From: Bufo bufo
Taxonomy: Eukaryota; Chordata; Amphibia; Anura; Bufonidae
Direction: 5' to 3'
DNA length: 64,000 nucleotides
Assembly: GCF_905171765.1 (NCBI RefSeq)
Contig: NC_053392.1
Coordinates: 338,303,010-338,367,009, forward strand
The translations under genes were made by a program, and so were the position numbers. Each line of letters starts with the position of its first letter. The stretch's first letter is position 1. The notes beneath the pieces were generated by a model. The model searched no databases. It was not told the origin of the DNA and saw only the letters and a program-made list of their open reading frames with translations. This document shows positions 38,543 through 49,132 of the stretch, in pieces.

Positions 38543-38908
38543 CACTAAGTAATACACTTACAGCCTGCTTCCTGTGAGATCCAGGGGGCTGGATCTCACA
38601 GGCTGACACGAATAGCAGCCATGAAGCCTAAGGAAGGCATCAGGCTCCCGTCCAAGCCATCGGGTCCCCGTCACAGCAGCGCGGGGACCCGATGGACACG
38701 CTGCACCCGGCAGGATACCTCACGTGCCGTGGTCAGCGCTGACCGCAGCAGTGCAATGGTCAGTGCGCCGGCATCTGACCCCTGCAGCCGATTGGGCTGG
38801 CGCAGCTCCTGGGCCTGCCTGATCAGAGCGCCGTAGCTATACAGTGCTTGGATTTGTGACCCTGTTTTCACCACCATATATGTACAGCGCTAGTATCCTA
38901 CTGGTTAA

Positions 38909-39291
38909 ACACTGACCAAACACTGACTGTGTGAAAGCGGCCTTTTTGTGTCAGCAAAAAAATTAATGCAGTTGGCCAATATGATGACCCAAAATAAAAA
39001 ACCTCACAAAAGCCATAAATTACTTTAATAAAAATTATATTTATTTGAGATTTTCTGTTTTCATATGTACCGCCAGGCCCTATTGACTATAATGGCAATA
39101 GTGCCTGGATTCGGCCAGATAAAAACTGTTGTGTGTCCCATTATAGTCAATGGGCTCCAGTGGAGAAAGGCAGTATCCAGATATGCCAGATACAATGAAC
39201 TCCGGAAGGCTATTCCTCTGTTGGAACAGCGCCTCGGTAGATTTTAATACTAGTGTGCAACTAGCCTAACACATCAGTGTATGTCGCCAAG
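38909..39291. other. DDO intron, unassigned
   Basis: A short inverted pair ATTGACTATAATGG..CCATTATAGTCAAT at 39082-39151 is present. Otherwise nothing recognised. Confidence 0.4.
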
Positions 39292-40108
39292 TGTCACGAA
39301 CCAGTGGGTGTGAAGCCACTGTGCCACATTACCAACCTCCTCTAAGGGCATTGTCTAAGTGAACCCCTCATTTTTCACAGTACCCCTGATGGTGGGGATA
39401 GACTTTTGAGGGGGGAACACCAGGTCGCTACCTCTTGAGGTGGATTGGCACACTAAGTAGCTGCTCCAGGCAGACCAGGAGGTACTAGAGCAAGGTACCA
39501 GAGGTACAGACGTAGTCAACAGGCAGAGTCATAACCAGGAGCAACAGAGCAGGACCAAAGGATGAGGCAGAGGCGTATTCATACAAGCAAAGGGTCTGGG
39601 CATGCAGCATAGATACAGGTCAGGCAAACTGGGTCAGGAATAGGAGAGTCAAGACATAACAGGCAGGGATCAGACAGGCAGCTGAATCAAGAAGACAAGC
39701 ATGGGTCAGGAATACAGGAACTCAAGCACAAACAAATGCAACCTTAGCAGGACACAAGGACCTTGATGCTCAGACATCTGGGAAAGGGGTCACACAGGTC
39801 CCATGTGCAAAACCTTTAAAGAACAGGAAGTGATGTGTGCCAGCCCTTAACGAGGTGCTACAGGGAACAGGCTGGAAGGCATGCTGTGTACAGAGCTGGA
39901 AGGAAACCATGGAGCGGATTCCATGAAGGATGATGCCTGCAAGGACAGAGCCCTGGACCGCGGCAGTCAGTGAATGGGAAAACATCGGCAACAGATCACT
40001 GCAGCTACCAGCCTTGTAATGCAGCCGGACGCGGACAATGACAGAGTTGACCAGGAAGGACAGTGCTCGCCCGAACATGGAGCCCGGGACCGTGGCAGTG
40101 CCGTTACA
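39292..40108. repeat. Solo LTR, 817 bp, 5-bp target duplication CCAAG
   Basis: Begins TGTCACGAACC and ends ..GCCGTTACA, with CCAAG at 39287-39291 and again at 40109-40113. This TG..CA boundary and the 5-bp duplication fit a solo LTR left by recombination of a gypsy-like or retroviral element. No internal coding region was found, so the exact family is unknown. It lies 92 bp from the DDO exon at 40201. Confidence 0.85.
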
Positions 40109-40200
40109 CCAAGTAGGTATATGTGGCATTTATCTAGGAGCTTGGAACCTGGAAAATGTGCACTGCAGATATGTTCCCCGAAACAGATCAAAAAACATAC

Positions 40201-40377
40201 CTTTTCTCCATCCATGGTAGATATTGTGAAGCTTGGCATTTTAATGTTGTAAAAGCCTGGCCAAATGTGTGAGATGGAAATTTTGCCATCTCTGCTTCTT
40301 CCATCATGCGAAAGCGTAGGACAATTTGCCACCAAAATGGGTGAGTTTCTTTAGGAGGTGACTTGAAAATCTGCCAT
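40201..40377 (-). CDS. DDO: D-aspartate oxidase, internal coding exon
   Basis: A 177-bp exon bounded on the minus strand by an AG acceptor (40379-40378) and a GT donor (40200-40199, GTATG). It encodes WQIFKSPPKETHPFW, RFRMMEEAEMAKFP, FGQAFTTLKCQASQ and YLPWMEKR. Frame continues from the exon at 45792-45900 (its last GG plus the first A give Gly) and into the terminal exon (AG plus G gives Arg). FGQAFTTLKC and LPW.EKR are characteristic of DDO. The exon is 58 codons plus split ends and has no stop. Confidence 0.92.
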
Positions 40378-40691
40378 CTAATAATGATAAAAGAATATTT
40401 TCAACCATGAACCATGTGAAATAACACACAAAGATTCACAACAGTAGTCAAGCAGACATCACATAGTATAGCCCATCCCATTATATCAAGGCACTATATA
40501 AGTTAACAGAATTTAGGATGAAACTATGGAATTTGCATAGACAGCACATATTTCTATACTGTAAGCTTCTAAAATTCATGTAATAAGCTAAAATTGTACC
40601 CTAGCTGTGTATATTATAAGTACTGAAGTAGAGCATGTTTCCATCATCCAGAAGAGAAAAGTAAATGCACCATTAGTGTACATGTAGGCAA
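40378..40691. other. DDO intron, no feature
   Basis: Nothing recognised between the exon and the MITE at 40692. Confidence 0.4.
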
Positions 40692-40981
40692 CATTAAAGA
40701 GGTTTTCTAGGGCCAACATATTGATGACTTATCCATAGGATAGGTCATCAATATGATATTGTGGGCATCCAACACATAACACCTACACAATCATCTATTC
40801 GCTGCACTCTGGGAGTAAATAGTGTACGGAGCCAGAACACCATAACTTTGTACATTGTGTAGTGACCATTCTCAGGTTCAGCAGCTGATCCTCCTATTCA
40901 AGTGAAAGGACTGCAGTAACCGAGAACTACCGCTACACCGTGTACAATCAATATGTTAGTCCCAGAAATTCCTTTTAAAGA
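40692..40981. mobile_element. Small DNA-transposon MITE
   Basis: Ends ATTAAAGAGGTTTTCTAGGG and its partner (CCCAGAAATTCCTTTTAAAG) are inverted; interior contains GATAGGTCATCAATAT, a phrase common in frog repeats. Superfamily not determined. Confidence 0.55.
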
Positions 40982-41025
40982 ACATGTATCAATTATGTAA
41001 ATTCTGTCAAAGAGACAGAAAGTAC

Positions 41026-41974
41026 CAAAACACACTGTGGACCGGGTATACTATTAATACATAACTTTTACTATAATTGTTTAAATTGTAGACAACCAAC
41101 AATTGCAGTGAGTGAACAAACAAACAAAATCACTATCTCCTGAGGCTGCAGTATTATAATAATAAAGGTTAGGTCTTACCACTTCCAGAAGTATTCAGGT
41201 CAATCTCAGTTGTGTGACGTAAATATCCTAATGTTCGGTGGCAATAGGACACAAGTGATCAGTGCTCATAATGTCGGTGGCAGTGAGCAGTCAATCTCCA
41301 AATTAGTCCTGAGTGTAAACCCTGCCTGCCAGAGGGTCAGGGAACTAATTATCACCTGCCTAACAGACACAGAGCACCCGCCCCGATAGGGGCGACCCCA
41401 TATGGAGCCCTTCCCTGTTATGGGACCTAATCCCTACAAATACCCTCACAAGAATTCCCTACATGCCAGGTTTCGTTCCACCAACGGATTTCATCAGGGG
41501 ACTTTAATAAAGTGAAGGGGAATACTGAAAAAACAAAAGGGAAACAGAAAACAAACACAAAAATGGTCACTCAAAAACCTCCACATAAATCTTCACATGA
41601 AAGACAAGGAGATAATGCATAATCCTCTACTTACTAGTTCGAAGTCAAGGACAATGTTCTTGTAGTGTGGAGGATATAGGCACTGCCAGTGATGGTCGTC
41701 CATACTTGGTGTGGGGAAGTGTCCCCTATCCACCTACGTCTCACCACAAGTTATGGTAAACTGGGAGAGCGCGACCTTACCCGCCATCTCCCTTTTAAAA
41801 TCATCCGGCTATATCTGCCTTCCAGTGACCCTTCTCCCTTCAGCGTGTATTGACACGGAAGTGGAACGCACGCTGCTCATGCGTGCTCCACTGCCACCGG
41901 AAGTAGGTATCACATGATCTCCCAGGCTGCCGGAAACATAAGGAAGCGCTGCGCCGGTGTCCCTTGTCTCTAGG
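41026..41974 (-). repeat. Left inverted terminal repeat of the Penelope-like element
   Basis: About 949 bp. It is the inverted copy of 44668-45617 with scattered substitutions, running from CAAAACACACTGTGGA to GTCTCTAGG. Confidence 0.85.
41453..41504 (-). ncRNA. Hammerhead ribozyme, left copy: intact boxes, weakened stem II
   Basis: Minus strand: stem I GTCCC, core CTGATGA (41497-41491), then AATCC..GGAAC as stem II, core GAAAC (41474-41470), cleavage triplet GUA and GGGA to close stem I. Both catalytic boxes are intact, but the two pairs next to the core are mismatched (A with C and A with A). Compare the right copy. Confidence 0.7.
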
Positions 41975-42097
41975 TTTTTTTAGACCTGAATTCATCATAT
42001 CCCCTATGGAACCGCTCTCAACAACAGCCAATAACAACACAGGCCCAAAACAATCTATCTATCGTCCCATTCCCTCACTCATTCAGAGACAAAGATC

Positions 42098-43725
42098 TTG
42101 GAAAAAGGTCTCTTATTTGTCCCCACGCCTAAGTTCAATTTGCTTAAAACTGTAGTTGACATCAATTTATTTGTACGGAAACTTAGATGGTTTAAACATT
42201 TTCATAATATTGAGAAAAAACAGAGCCAGGAAATGGGGGTTCCTGTGGAGATGGTTGCAGACGTTAAATTATTACAAAGTCTAGCTGCCCCAAATGAGCC
42301 TGCATTAGGTAAGGGTCCCTTTACTTCACTAAAGAAAAAAAGTACAAAAACACCACCTGTAGGTGATAAAAATTGTATCGATGGGAATTGGAAACTACAC
42401 ATTTAGATTTCGCTACCCCAAATTGTACAAAGGAGGAACTACAGGCCCTAGAGGACTTGGCACACAATAAAAGCAAAACCAACAAGCCATCGGATAAAGG
42501 AGGTAACACGGTCGTTCTTGATACAACTAGATATAAATCTATGTGCGAGGCTCTACTAGCCCCACGAGAAAGTTATGAGATATTAGAGGAGGATCCCACT
42601 GTGAGTTATAAACAGGAACTGAAGACCCTCCTCGATTTAGCAAAAAATAATAAATTAATTAATCAAGATGAATATGACTTTCTCCTTCCACAGCACCCGC
42701 AAATAGCCACGTTTTATTGCCTTCCAAAAGTACACAAGGGGTTTGACACATTAAAAGGGGCGCCCGATCGTCTTGGGAGTAGATAGTTTAAGCCAGAATG
42801 TGGGCATTTATATCGATAAGATCCTGTCACCTTTTGTACTATTTCTCCCCTCACATGTAAGAGACACTGGGGACCTTATGAAACAACTCAAAAGCATCCA
42901 ACTGGAAGAAGAGTGCATATTGGGCAGTATTGATGTTGAGGCCTCTTACTCCTCGATTTCACGTGAATGGAGCCTACGTGCAGTGGCACATTTTTTTGTC
43001 CACACGTGGACGACAGTTCACGGCACACAATAGGTTTGTCCTCCAATTGCTTGAGTTCTCTCTGAAAATAAATTATTTTCTTTTCAATGGCAGATTCTAC
43101 CACCAGCTCAGGGGCACTGCGATGGGGAGCCCATGTGCCCCATCGTATGCTAATCTGTTTCTGGGCTGGTGGGAGAATACTGTGGTCCTTAAGGATGAAA
43201 CCATGATGGAGCTTCAGAATGTCCAGATGTGGACACGTTATATCGATGACGTGTTTGTCATCTGGAAGGGTAGTCCAGAATCATTTTCCACATGGGCAAA
43301 AGCCTGAATACCAATGATATTGGCTTGCGGTTCACGTCTGAATGTAATCCGACACAATTGCCATTTTTGGATATTTGCATTATCAAAAATTGCAATGGTA
43401 CACTTGACACCTTTATCTTTCATAAACCCACCTCTACCAATTCTCTTTTGAGGTGGGAGAGCAGCCATCCATTCTCCCTAAAAAAAAAAGGGATACCCGA
43501 GGCCAGTATTTGCGGCTAAGGAGGAACTGCTCTCAACATCCTGACCTCCTGAGGAAGGCAGCTAATCTGAAAACCAGATTCTCGGACCGTGGTTATCCCG
43601 TAGACACACTTAAATCAGCTTATCAGGCAGCCCTGTCATGCGACCGTACATCCCTCCTTACCCCTAAAAAAGCATACGGGAGATTCGCCTCATTAGCACT
43701 TATAATGAGGCGTCTACCAGCGTGA
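42098..43725 (+). pseudogene. Penelope-like reverse transcriptase remnant
   Basis: Broken over at least six frames. In order: KGLLFVPTPKFNLLKTVVD (42098), NKPSDKGGNTVVLDTTRY (about 42480), FYCLPKVHKGFD (about 42710), LSPFVLFLPSHVRDTGDLM (about 42830), QLRGTAMGSPCAPSYANLF and YIDD (43239-43250, catalytic), LPFLDICIIKNCNGTLDTF, then TSTNSLLRWESSHPFSLKK and a C-terminal RT region to 43725. The motif order is that of Penelope-like RTs (telomerase-like). Frame changes near 42395, 42780, 43020, 43300 and 43500 make it non-functional. The linker at 43726-43870 continues in pieces (HWHVLRMDLD). Confidence 0.88.
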
Positions 43726-43871
43726 GGAAAATTATTTCTAATCACTGGCATGTACTTAGAATGGACCTTGATATTTTTAGAGTTATCAAAGAAGGTCCTA
43801 GCATTACATATAGGAGAGGGAGGAGTGTATGAGATTGAACGGTTCACAGTCATTTTTCACCAGCACCAGCA

Positions 43872-44258
43872 ATGAAAACATGGTTGGATAAACATACCCA
43901 TGGGAATTACAGATGTGGAGGCTGTGTAGCCTGTAAATATATGAAGTGCGGAAAAACTTTTAAGAGTAACAGCACTAATAGAACGTATAAAACCAGGGAC
44001 CTGATAAACTGCAAATCTAAAGGGGTGGTTTACAAAATCACATGTTCCTGCGGAAAAGAGTATGTCGGTAAAACAACGAGAGAGCTGAGAAGGAGAATTG
44101 GGGAGCATATTGGCGACATCAATAATTCAAGGGACCCTTCTGTCTCACGCCACGTGAGAAAGGAACACGATGGTAAGACAGAGTGTCTTTCCTTTATGGG
44201 CATAGAGAGGATTAAACCAACAGGAAGACGAGGAGATTGGGATAGAAGAATTCTCTAA
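43872..44258 (+). pseudogene. Penelope-like GIY-YIG endonuclease domain
   Basis: An open 128-codon stretch: a cysteine-rich segment (CGGCVACKYMKCGK) characteristic of PLE endonucleases, then GVVYKITCSCGKEYVGKTTR (the GIY..YIG motif reads VVY..YVG) and RRIGEHIGDI. In an intact element it is the C-terminal domain of the RT protein and nicks target DNA. Here it is separated from the RT by frame breaks, so it is part of the same pseudogene. Confidence 0.85.
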
Positions 44259-44667
44259 TGTGAGGCAAGGTGGATCTTCTATCTAAAAACCATACACACT
44301 TTTGGTCTGAATGAGTAGCAGAACTTTAACTGCTTTATTTGAATCATATTACAGCACTATGGAATGAATAGCGCTTTAATAATAAATAATAATAATAATA
44401 TTAATATAAGAAAACTCATAGGATCTATTCATTCCCCTTCTTTTCAGTGTTTTATTAGTTCCAATGTTAATATTCTTTCAATTTAGCCATGGTATGTGAT
44501 CAACTTTCTTTGTGACTAATCCCTCCTAGTTATTGGTATTTTTTATCAATAACAAACTCTGTGGTACCTGTCTTTTTAAATCCATTATGGGGCGATTCAG
44601 CTCAGTTAAACAGCTGTCTGATATTATTGACAGCGAGTGAGCGCTGCGTCCGGACGTAACTCGGTTG

Positions 44668-45617
44668 CCTAGAGACGAGGGACGCTGGCGCAGCGCTTTA
44701 CCATGTTTCCGGCAGCCTGGGAGATTATGTGATACCTACTTCCGGTGGCAGTGGAGCGCGCATGAGCAGCGTGTGTTCCACTTGCATGTCAACATACGCT
44801 AAAGGGAGGCGGGTCACTGGGAGGCAGATACAGCCGGATGATTTTAAAATCGAGATGGCGCATAAGGTCGCGCTCTCCCAGTTTACCATAACTTGCAGTG
44901 AGACGTAGGTGGATAGGGGACACTTCCCCACACCAGGTACGGACGACCATCACTGACTGTGCCTATATCCTCCACACTACAAGAACATTGTCCTTGACTT
45001 CGAACTAGTAAGTAAAGGATGGTGCATTATCTCCTTGTGTTTCATGTGGAGATTTATGTGGAGGTTTTTGAGTGACCATTTTTGTGTTTGTTTTCTGTTT
45101 CCCTTTTGTTTTTTCAGTATTCCCCTTCACTTTATTAAAGTCCCCTGATGAGTTCCGTTGGTGGAATAAAACGTGGCATGTAGGGAATTCTAGTGAGGGT
45201 ATTTGTAGAGATTAGGCCCCATGACAGGGAAAGGTTCTGTATGGGGTCGCCCCTATCGGGGCGGGTGCTCTGTGTCTGTTAGGCAGGTGATAATTAGTTC
45301 CCTGACCCTCTGGCAGGCAGGGTTTACGCTCAGGGCTAATTAGGATATTGACTGCTCACTGCCACCGACATTATGAGCACTGATCACTTGTGTCCTATTG
45401 CCACCGAACATTAGGATATTTACGTCACACAACTGAGGTTGACCTGAATACTTCTGGAAGTGGTAAAACCTACCCTTTATTATTATAATACTGCAGCCTC
45501 AGGAGATAGTGATTTTGTTTGTTTGTTCACTTACTGCAATTGTTGGTTGTCTACAATTTTAAACAATTATAGTAAAAGTTATGTTTTAATAGTATACCCA
45601 GTCCACAGTGTGTTTTG
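44668..45617 (+). repeat. Right inverted terminal repeat of the Penelope-like element
   Basis: About 950 bp; inverted partner of 41026-41974. Runs from CCTAGAGACGAGGGACG to TGTGTTTTG. Confidence 0.85.
45138..45189 (+). ncRNA. Hammerhead ribozyme, right copy: perfect stem II, broken core
   Basis: + strand: GTCCC, CTGATGA, GTTCC..GGAAT (five-pair stem II with a G-U next to the core), then AAAAC where GAAAC is expected, and GUA, GGGA. The first G of the GAAA box (G12) is A, so cleavage should be abolished. Confidence 0.7.
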
Positions 45618-45791
45618 ATATATATTAGGGTGAGACAATATACCTCTACACGATTATACTTAGTGTATTGAGGTATTTTGTTTTTTTCAAAGAAACAGAA
45701 AGACCTATTCTTTCTTATGGAGTACAGCATACAACTCATTGGCAATTAAATGGTATAAGGGTAGAATTTCCTTGTCAACTTTTTTACTTAC

Positions 45792-45900
45792 CCTGAAATG
45801 AAATGGATGCCAGCTTCACGAGCCTCTGAGGAATTAGCTATTTTAAACAAGTAGTCAAAAGTTTTTTTAAACCAGGCTTTCTGCTGATGAAGTGATGTAT
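45792..45900 (-). CDS. DDO: D-aspartate oxidase, internal coding exon
   Basis: A 109-bp exon on the minus strand, preceded by an AG acceptor (45902-45901) and followed by GTAAGT (donor, 45791-45786). Its first two bases complete a split Asp codon, and then TSLHQQKAWFKKTFDYLF, KIANSSEAREAGIHFIS; the last GG continues in the next exon. The residues match the DDO region after the FAD-binding motif (in mammals DTPIHTQKQWF). The upstream exon(s), with about 57 codons including GxGxxG, was not found in the window by eye. Confidence 0.9.
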
Positions 45901-47586
45901 CTTACAAAATAGAGAGACAAATCGTGAATTTAAATTTGTTAACTTTTCATATTTCATATACATGTATGTAGTTCTCGAATACTAGCTGGTATCTCAATTA
46001 TTACATGATTTTATTTTTCTTCACTATAACCATAGATTTGTCATTTTTGTTTAGTGAGAATACAATGAGGGGTATTTATTAATACACACACCATGTGAGT
46101 CGCATACTGTATCTCTCGCCCATGTAGTATATGCCAGATTTGCTCTTTCGATGAATATGGAGTGATGGACAAAGCATTCTTTTCCACCAAAGTATGTTGG
46201 AAGATTTTAATAAATGGAATTTTTTGGGCACAACTCTGAAGCCCTATCCAAATATTTAAAAATAAAAGTGGTGAAGAGGCTTCAGACATATGGCATTTGG
46301 TCCATTGATAAATCTGCCACACTGGATACAATATTAAACCTCACATGACATTCAGCACACAGTGTAGAAAAAAGTGACAACATTTCTTCAACTTGCTCAT
46401 TGTGAACAAGACCTTGAATGGGTTGCCCCATGATTACATATTACATTGTTTTGTTAGATCAGACAAACATACATTTTCAAATATAATTTAAAAAGTTTTC
46501 TGTGTGTAGGTATTGCCATTATGTACTTGCTATGGCACCTCCAGCTGCTCTTCTCATTCCCTTCCAGAATGTCCACCTAATGTGTCCAGGGCTGGTGAGA
46601 AAAATGAGTTTCTTATTGGCTGACCTGCCCCAATACCAGGACAACCCCACCACCCCTGCACAAGAGGATCTGAACAGTAGGACTGAGCATGTGTGGCCAA
46701 CAGCACTGAACACTTTGGATGGACATTGTTAGAGGCAATCAAAAGAGCATTGGGGGGCACAATAACAAGTATGTAACATTAATATCTAGACACTCAGCAT
46801 TTTTTTTAAAGAAGCACAATTTATTTTTGCATAATATTCTAGCAATGTTCTTTATTTCATCCCAGCTCAGTTGAATCCATACGTTTTGAACCTTTTAATT
46901 AGGGGTACCTAGTCATGTGATCTCCATACTGATCTACTGTTTAGGACATGCTTTCCTGCATAGTCAGGAGATTCATCTCTTGTGTGGCTGATTTCCTGTG
47001 AACTACATAATTACATCCTCCCCTATCAAATGCATCCTGACTGTTATCAGACACCTCCCCTTTCCACCTTTTGTGTATGTTCCTGTACTGCTAAAAATAT
47101 GATTTATGCCCTAAGAGACCAGAAGTGCAGTGATATAATAGATGAGTCCATATAGTGATTATATTAGCTGCCGTTAACCTCCCTTGACTCACACTGCTTA
47201 TCTATACTGTGTGTTGTATGTGCACAGTCTCCAGTGTGTTGCTATGTGATGCAGCTTCACACTTCTCTTCCCTGCCTCCTGCTTGTAAGAGCTGACAGGA
47301 ACAAACCTATCACCAGCAGAAGGTAAGGGAGACAGGCACCAAAGGGAGCTGGTTAGATTTTGAGGATATATCTAATACAGTAGCTCGACAATTGAATTCG
47401 TTATTTTCATGTAAAAACCCTTTTAAATGCTGCTGGGCATCATAGAGAAATCCAATGCGTCCTGTTTCCCCTTGTCCACACACAGTGATTGACAGCTTCC
47501 CCTGCCAGTTTTCTGATTTTGTATACAGGGAGAAAGCAGTATTTTAAATTGTTACTGTACTTTCAACATACTTTGCACAAATCAAT
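45901..47586. other. DDO intron or upstream region, unassigned
   Basis: No coding exon or clear transposon recognised on either strand. Short open frames at 46041-46331 and 46502-46760 have no recognisable features. A search for an exon with SDVAAGM-like sequence by eye found none. Confidence 0.4.
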
Positions 47587-47859
47587 AATACAGGTGAATA
47601 TACTGTAAGAAAAGTTGTAATATATCTTATCAGAGTAAAATGTCTCTTTCTCTGCCCATCCCCTCCTAAACTAACATTCTCACCGAAATCCATCTTAAGA
47701 GACAAGACTGTCTGTCTGGAGAGGAGAGGAAGTGCAGGCGTCAATAGACGTCTATAGAGAGGGAAGAGGTGAGGAAGAGTGAGCTTCTAAATCTAGAGGG
47801 TAAAAGAGGCATTTCTCTGATAAGATATATTACAAGGTTTGTTATATTCACCTGTATTA
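47587..47859. mobile_element. Small MITE with about 60-bp inverted repeats
   Basis: AATACAGGTGAATATA.. and ..TATATTCACCTGTATT are inverted ends; the arms also share GTAATATATCTTATCAGAG. No open frame of interest. Superfamily not determined. Confidence 0.65.
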
Positions 47860-48486
47860 CAATGACTTTTTAAAGAGAACTTTTCAGGTGACAGGGAAGC
47901 ATAATGTAGTGACAGACATGCTGATTTCAGAAGTCTGTCACTTAGGCGTTAATGTGAAGTTGTCTTTAACAGCTCACAACTTGAACTGCAGAGTGAGTGG
48001 CCAGTGAGGAGTTCGCTATGAAGGAAGGAGTCTGATGTATTCATGGCATGTGGCCTCCCCCCATCCTCCAGCCCCTGACTGACATGTTTTCCATATTACT
48101 GTGTCAATCAGTGGCTGAAAGACAGGGGAGCCTGCATGATATGCATATTAATTGGGTTTCTTGCTCCCAAGCAAATAAATTAAAAACAAGTTTCGGAGCT
48201 TAATTAATAATAGCAAACTGACAAGAATTCCTTTTCACACTGTTGGTGACATACAGGTAGTCTCTACAACAATGTCTTTCTTACCACAAATGAACAGCAT
48301 TCCACTCTCTCTTATATTTCTCTGTAGTATACTGTTTTCTGTGCTTGGTCAGAGCTACCACTGTGTACCAAGCTATACTGCCCAGGTTCAACCAGTCACC
48401 AAAAACAGATTTCTTCTGTGCTGAAACTGTGGGACCTTAGCTTTTTTGCTTGTGTATATATAGCCTACAAGGATTCTGCCATTCCT
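47860..48486. other. Unassigned sequence
   Basis: No gene or repeat recognised by eye. Confidence 0.4.
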
Positions 48487-48489
48487 TAA

Positions 48490-48815
48490 GGCCTCCTGCA
48501 CGCGACCGTATGTATTTTGCAGTCCGCAAAAAATGTATCCGCAAAAACTATGGATGACATCCGTGTGCATTCCATATTTTGTGGAAAGGAACAGCTGGCC
48601 CCTAATAGAACAGTCCTATCCTTGTCCGTAATGCGGACAATAATAGGACATGTTCTATTTTTTTGCAGAATGGAAATACGGACATACAGAAATGGAATGC
48701 ACACAGAGTACCTTCCGTTTTTTTTGTGGACCCATTTAAATGAATAGTTCCATATACGGTCCGCAAAAAAAACTGAACAGACACTGAATGAAAATACCTT
48801 TGTGTGCATGAGGCC
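48490..48815. mobile_element. Harbinger-like MITE, copy B
   Basis: GGCCTCCTGCACGCGACCG at left and its approximate inverted partner CATGAGGCC at right, flanked by TAA on both sides (48487-48489 and 48816-48818). Inside are repeated GCGGTCCGC/GCGGAACGG-type phrases and an inner palindrome around CAATAATAGGACATG. The TAA target duplication fits PIF/Harbinger. Same family as copies A and C. Confidence 0.7.
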
Positions 48816-48934
48816 TAAAAGCTGGTTAGAAGTCACTTTTTCCAAATAGTTTGAGATTGTCGGTTGCATGTTCCAGCTTTGGCCGCGTGCTGCACAGCTT
48901 AACTTGTGGGTTCTCAAAAACATCTTCCTAAGGG

Positions 48935-49132
48935 TGGGTTCACACTAGCGTTAGGGATTCCGTTATGGCTTTCCGTTATAACATGGTTATAACGGAAAAT
49001 AACAGAATGCCCAGACAGAATGCAAAAACGGAAGCCTTTAAAAGTCATTCAGTTTGCTTTCCGACCTAATAGAAGTCTATGGGAAAGCATAACGGATCCG
49101 TTTGGGTCCCGTTATGCCAGATGGAAAACAAA
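48935..49132. repeat. Unnamed MITE-like repeat
   Basis: Begins GGTGGGTTCACACTAGCGTT and carries AACGGAAxx and CCGTTAT phrases arranged in inverted fashion. It directly precedes MITE copy C. Boundaries are unclear. Confidence 0.4.

Larger units (their letters stand above)
34707..38908 (+). mobile_element. piggyBac-like transposon with intact transposase
   Basis: TTAA at 34707-34710 is followed by CCACCTCCGG and a hairpin with its inverted copy (CCGGAGGTGG at 34744-34753), a subterminal structure typical of piggyBac-like elements in frogs. The transposase is complete. The 3' flank includes hairpins and the phrase TGGGGGTCTGATCCCC shared with 51540-51560. A TTAA at 38905-38908 (..CTACTGG TTAA) is the best right end I found, but the left and right tips match only weakly, so the right end may belong to the older element begun at 29522. 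Confidence 0.75.
41023..45686 (+). mobile_element. Penelope-like element flanked by 950-bp inverted repeats
   Basis: A 4.66-kb element in the DDO intron. RT and GIY-YIG coding remnants (42098-44258, + strand) lie between two inverted copies of a terminal repeat (41026-41974 and 44668-45617), each with a hammerhead-like motif. An additional 69 bp follows the right repeat. TCAAAGAGACAGAAAG (41007-41022) and TCAAAGAAACAGAAAG (45687-45702) are a possible 16-bp target duplication with one mismatch. PLEs are known for terminal repeats in direct or inverted arrangement. The coding part is broken in several places. Confidence 0.85.

Noticed and set aside
39967..40335. 122-codon minus-strand open frame overlapping the DDO exon
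   Set aside because: A different frame read through the splice donor; the spliced frame matches DDO, this one does not.
46041..46760. Short open frames upstream of the DDO exon that might be the missing first exon
   Set aside because: No FAD-binding GxGxxG or SDVAAGM-like sequence and no fitting splice sites.
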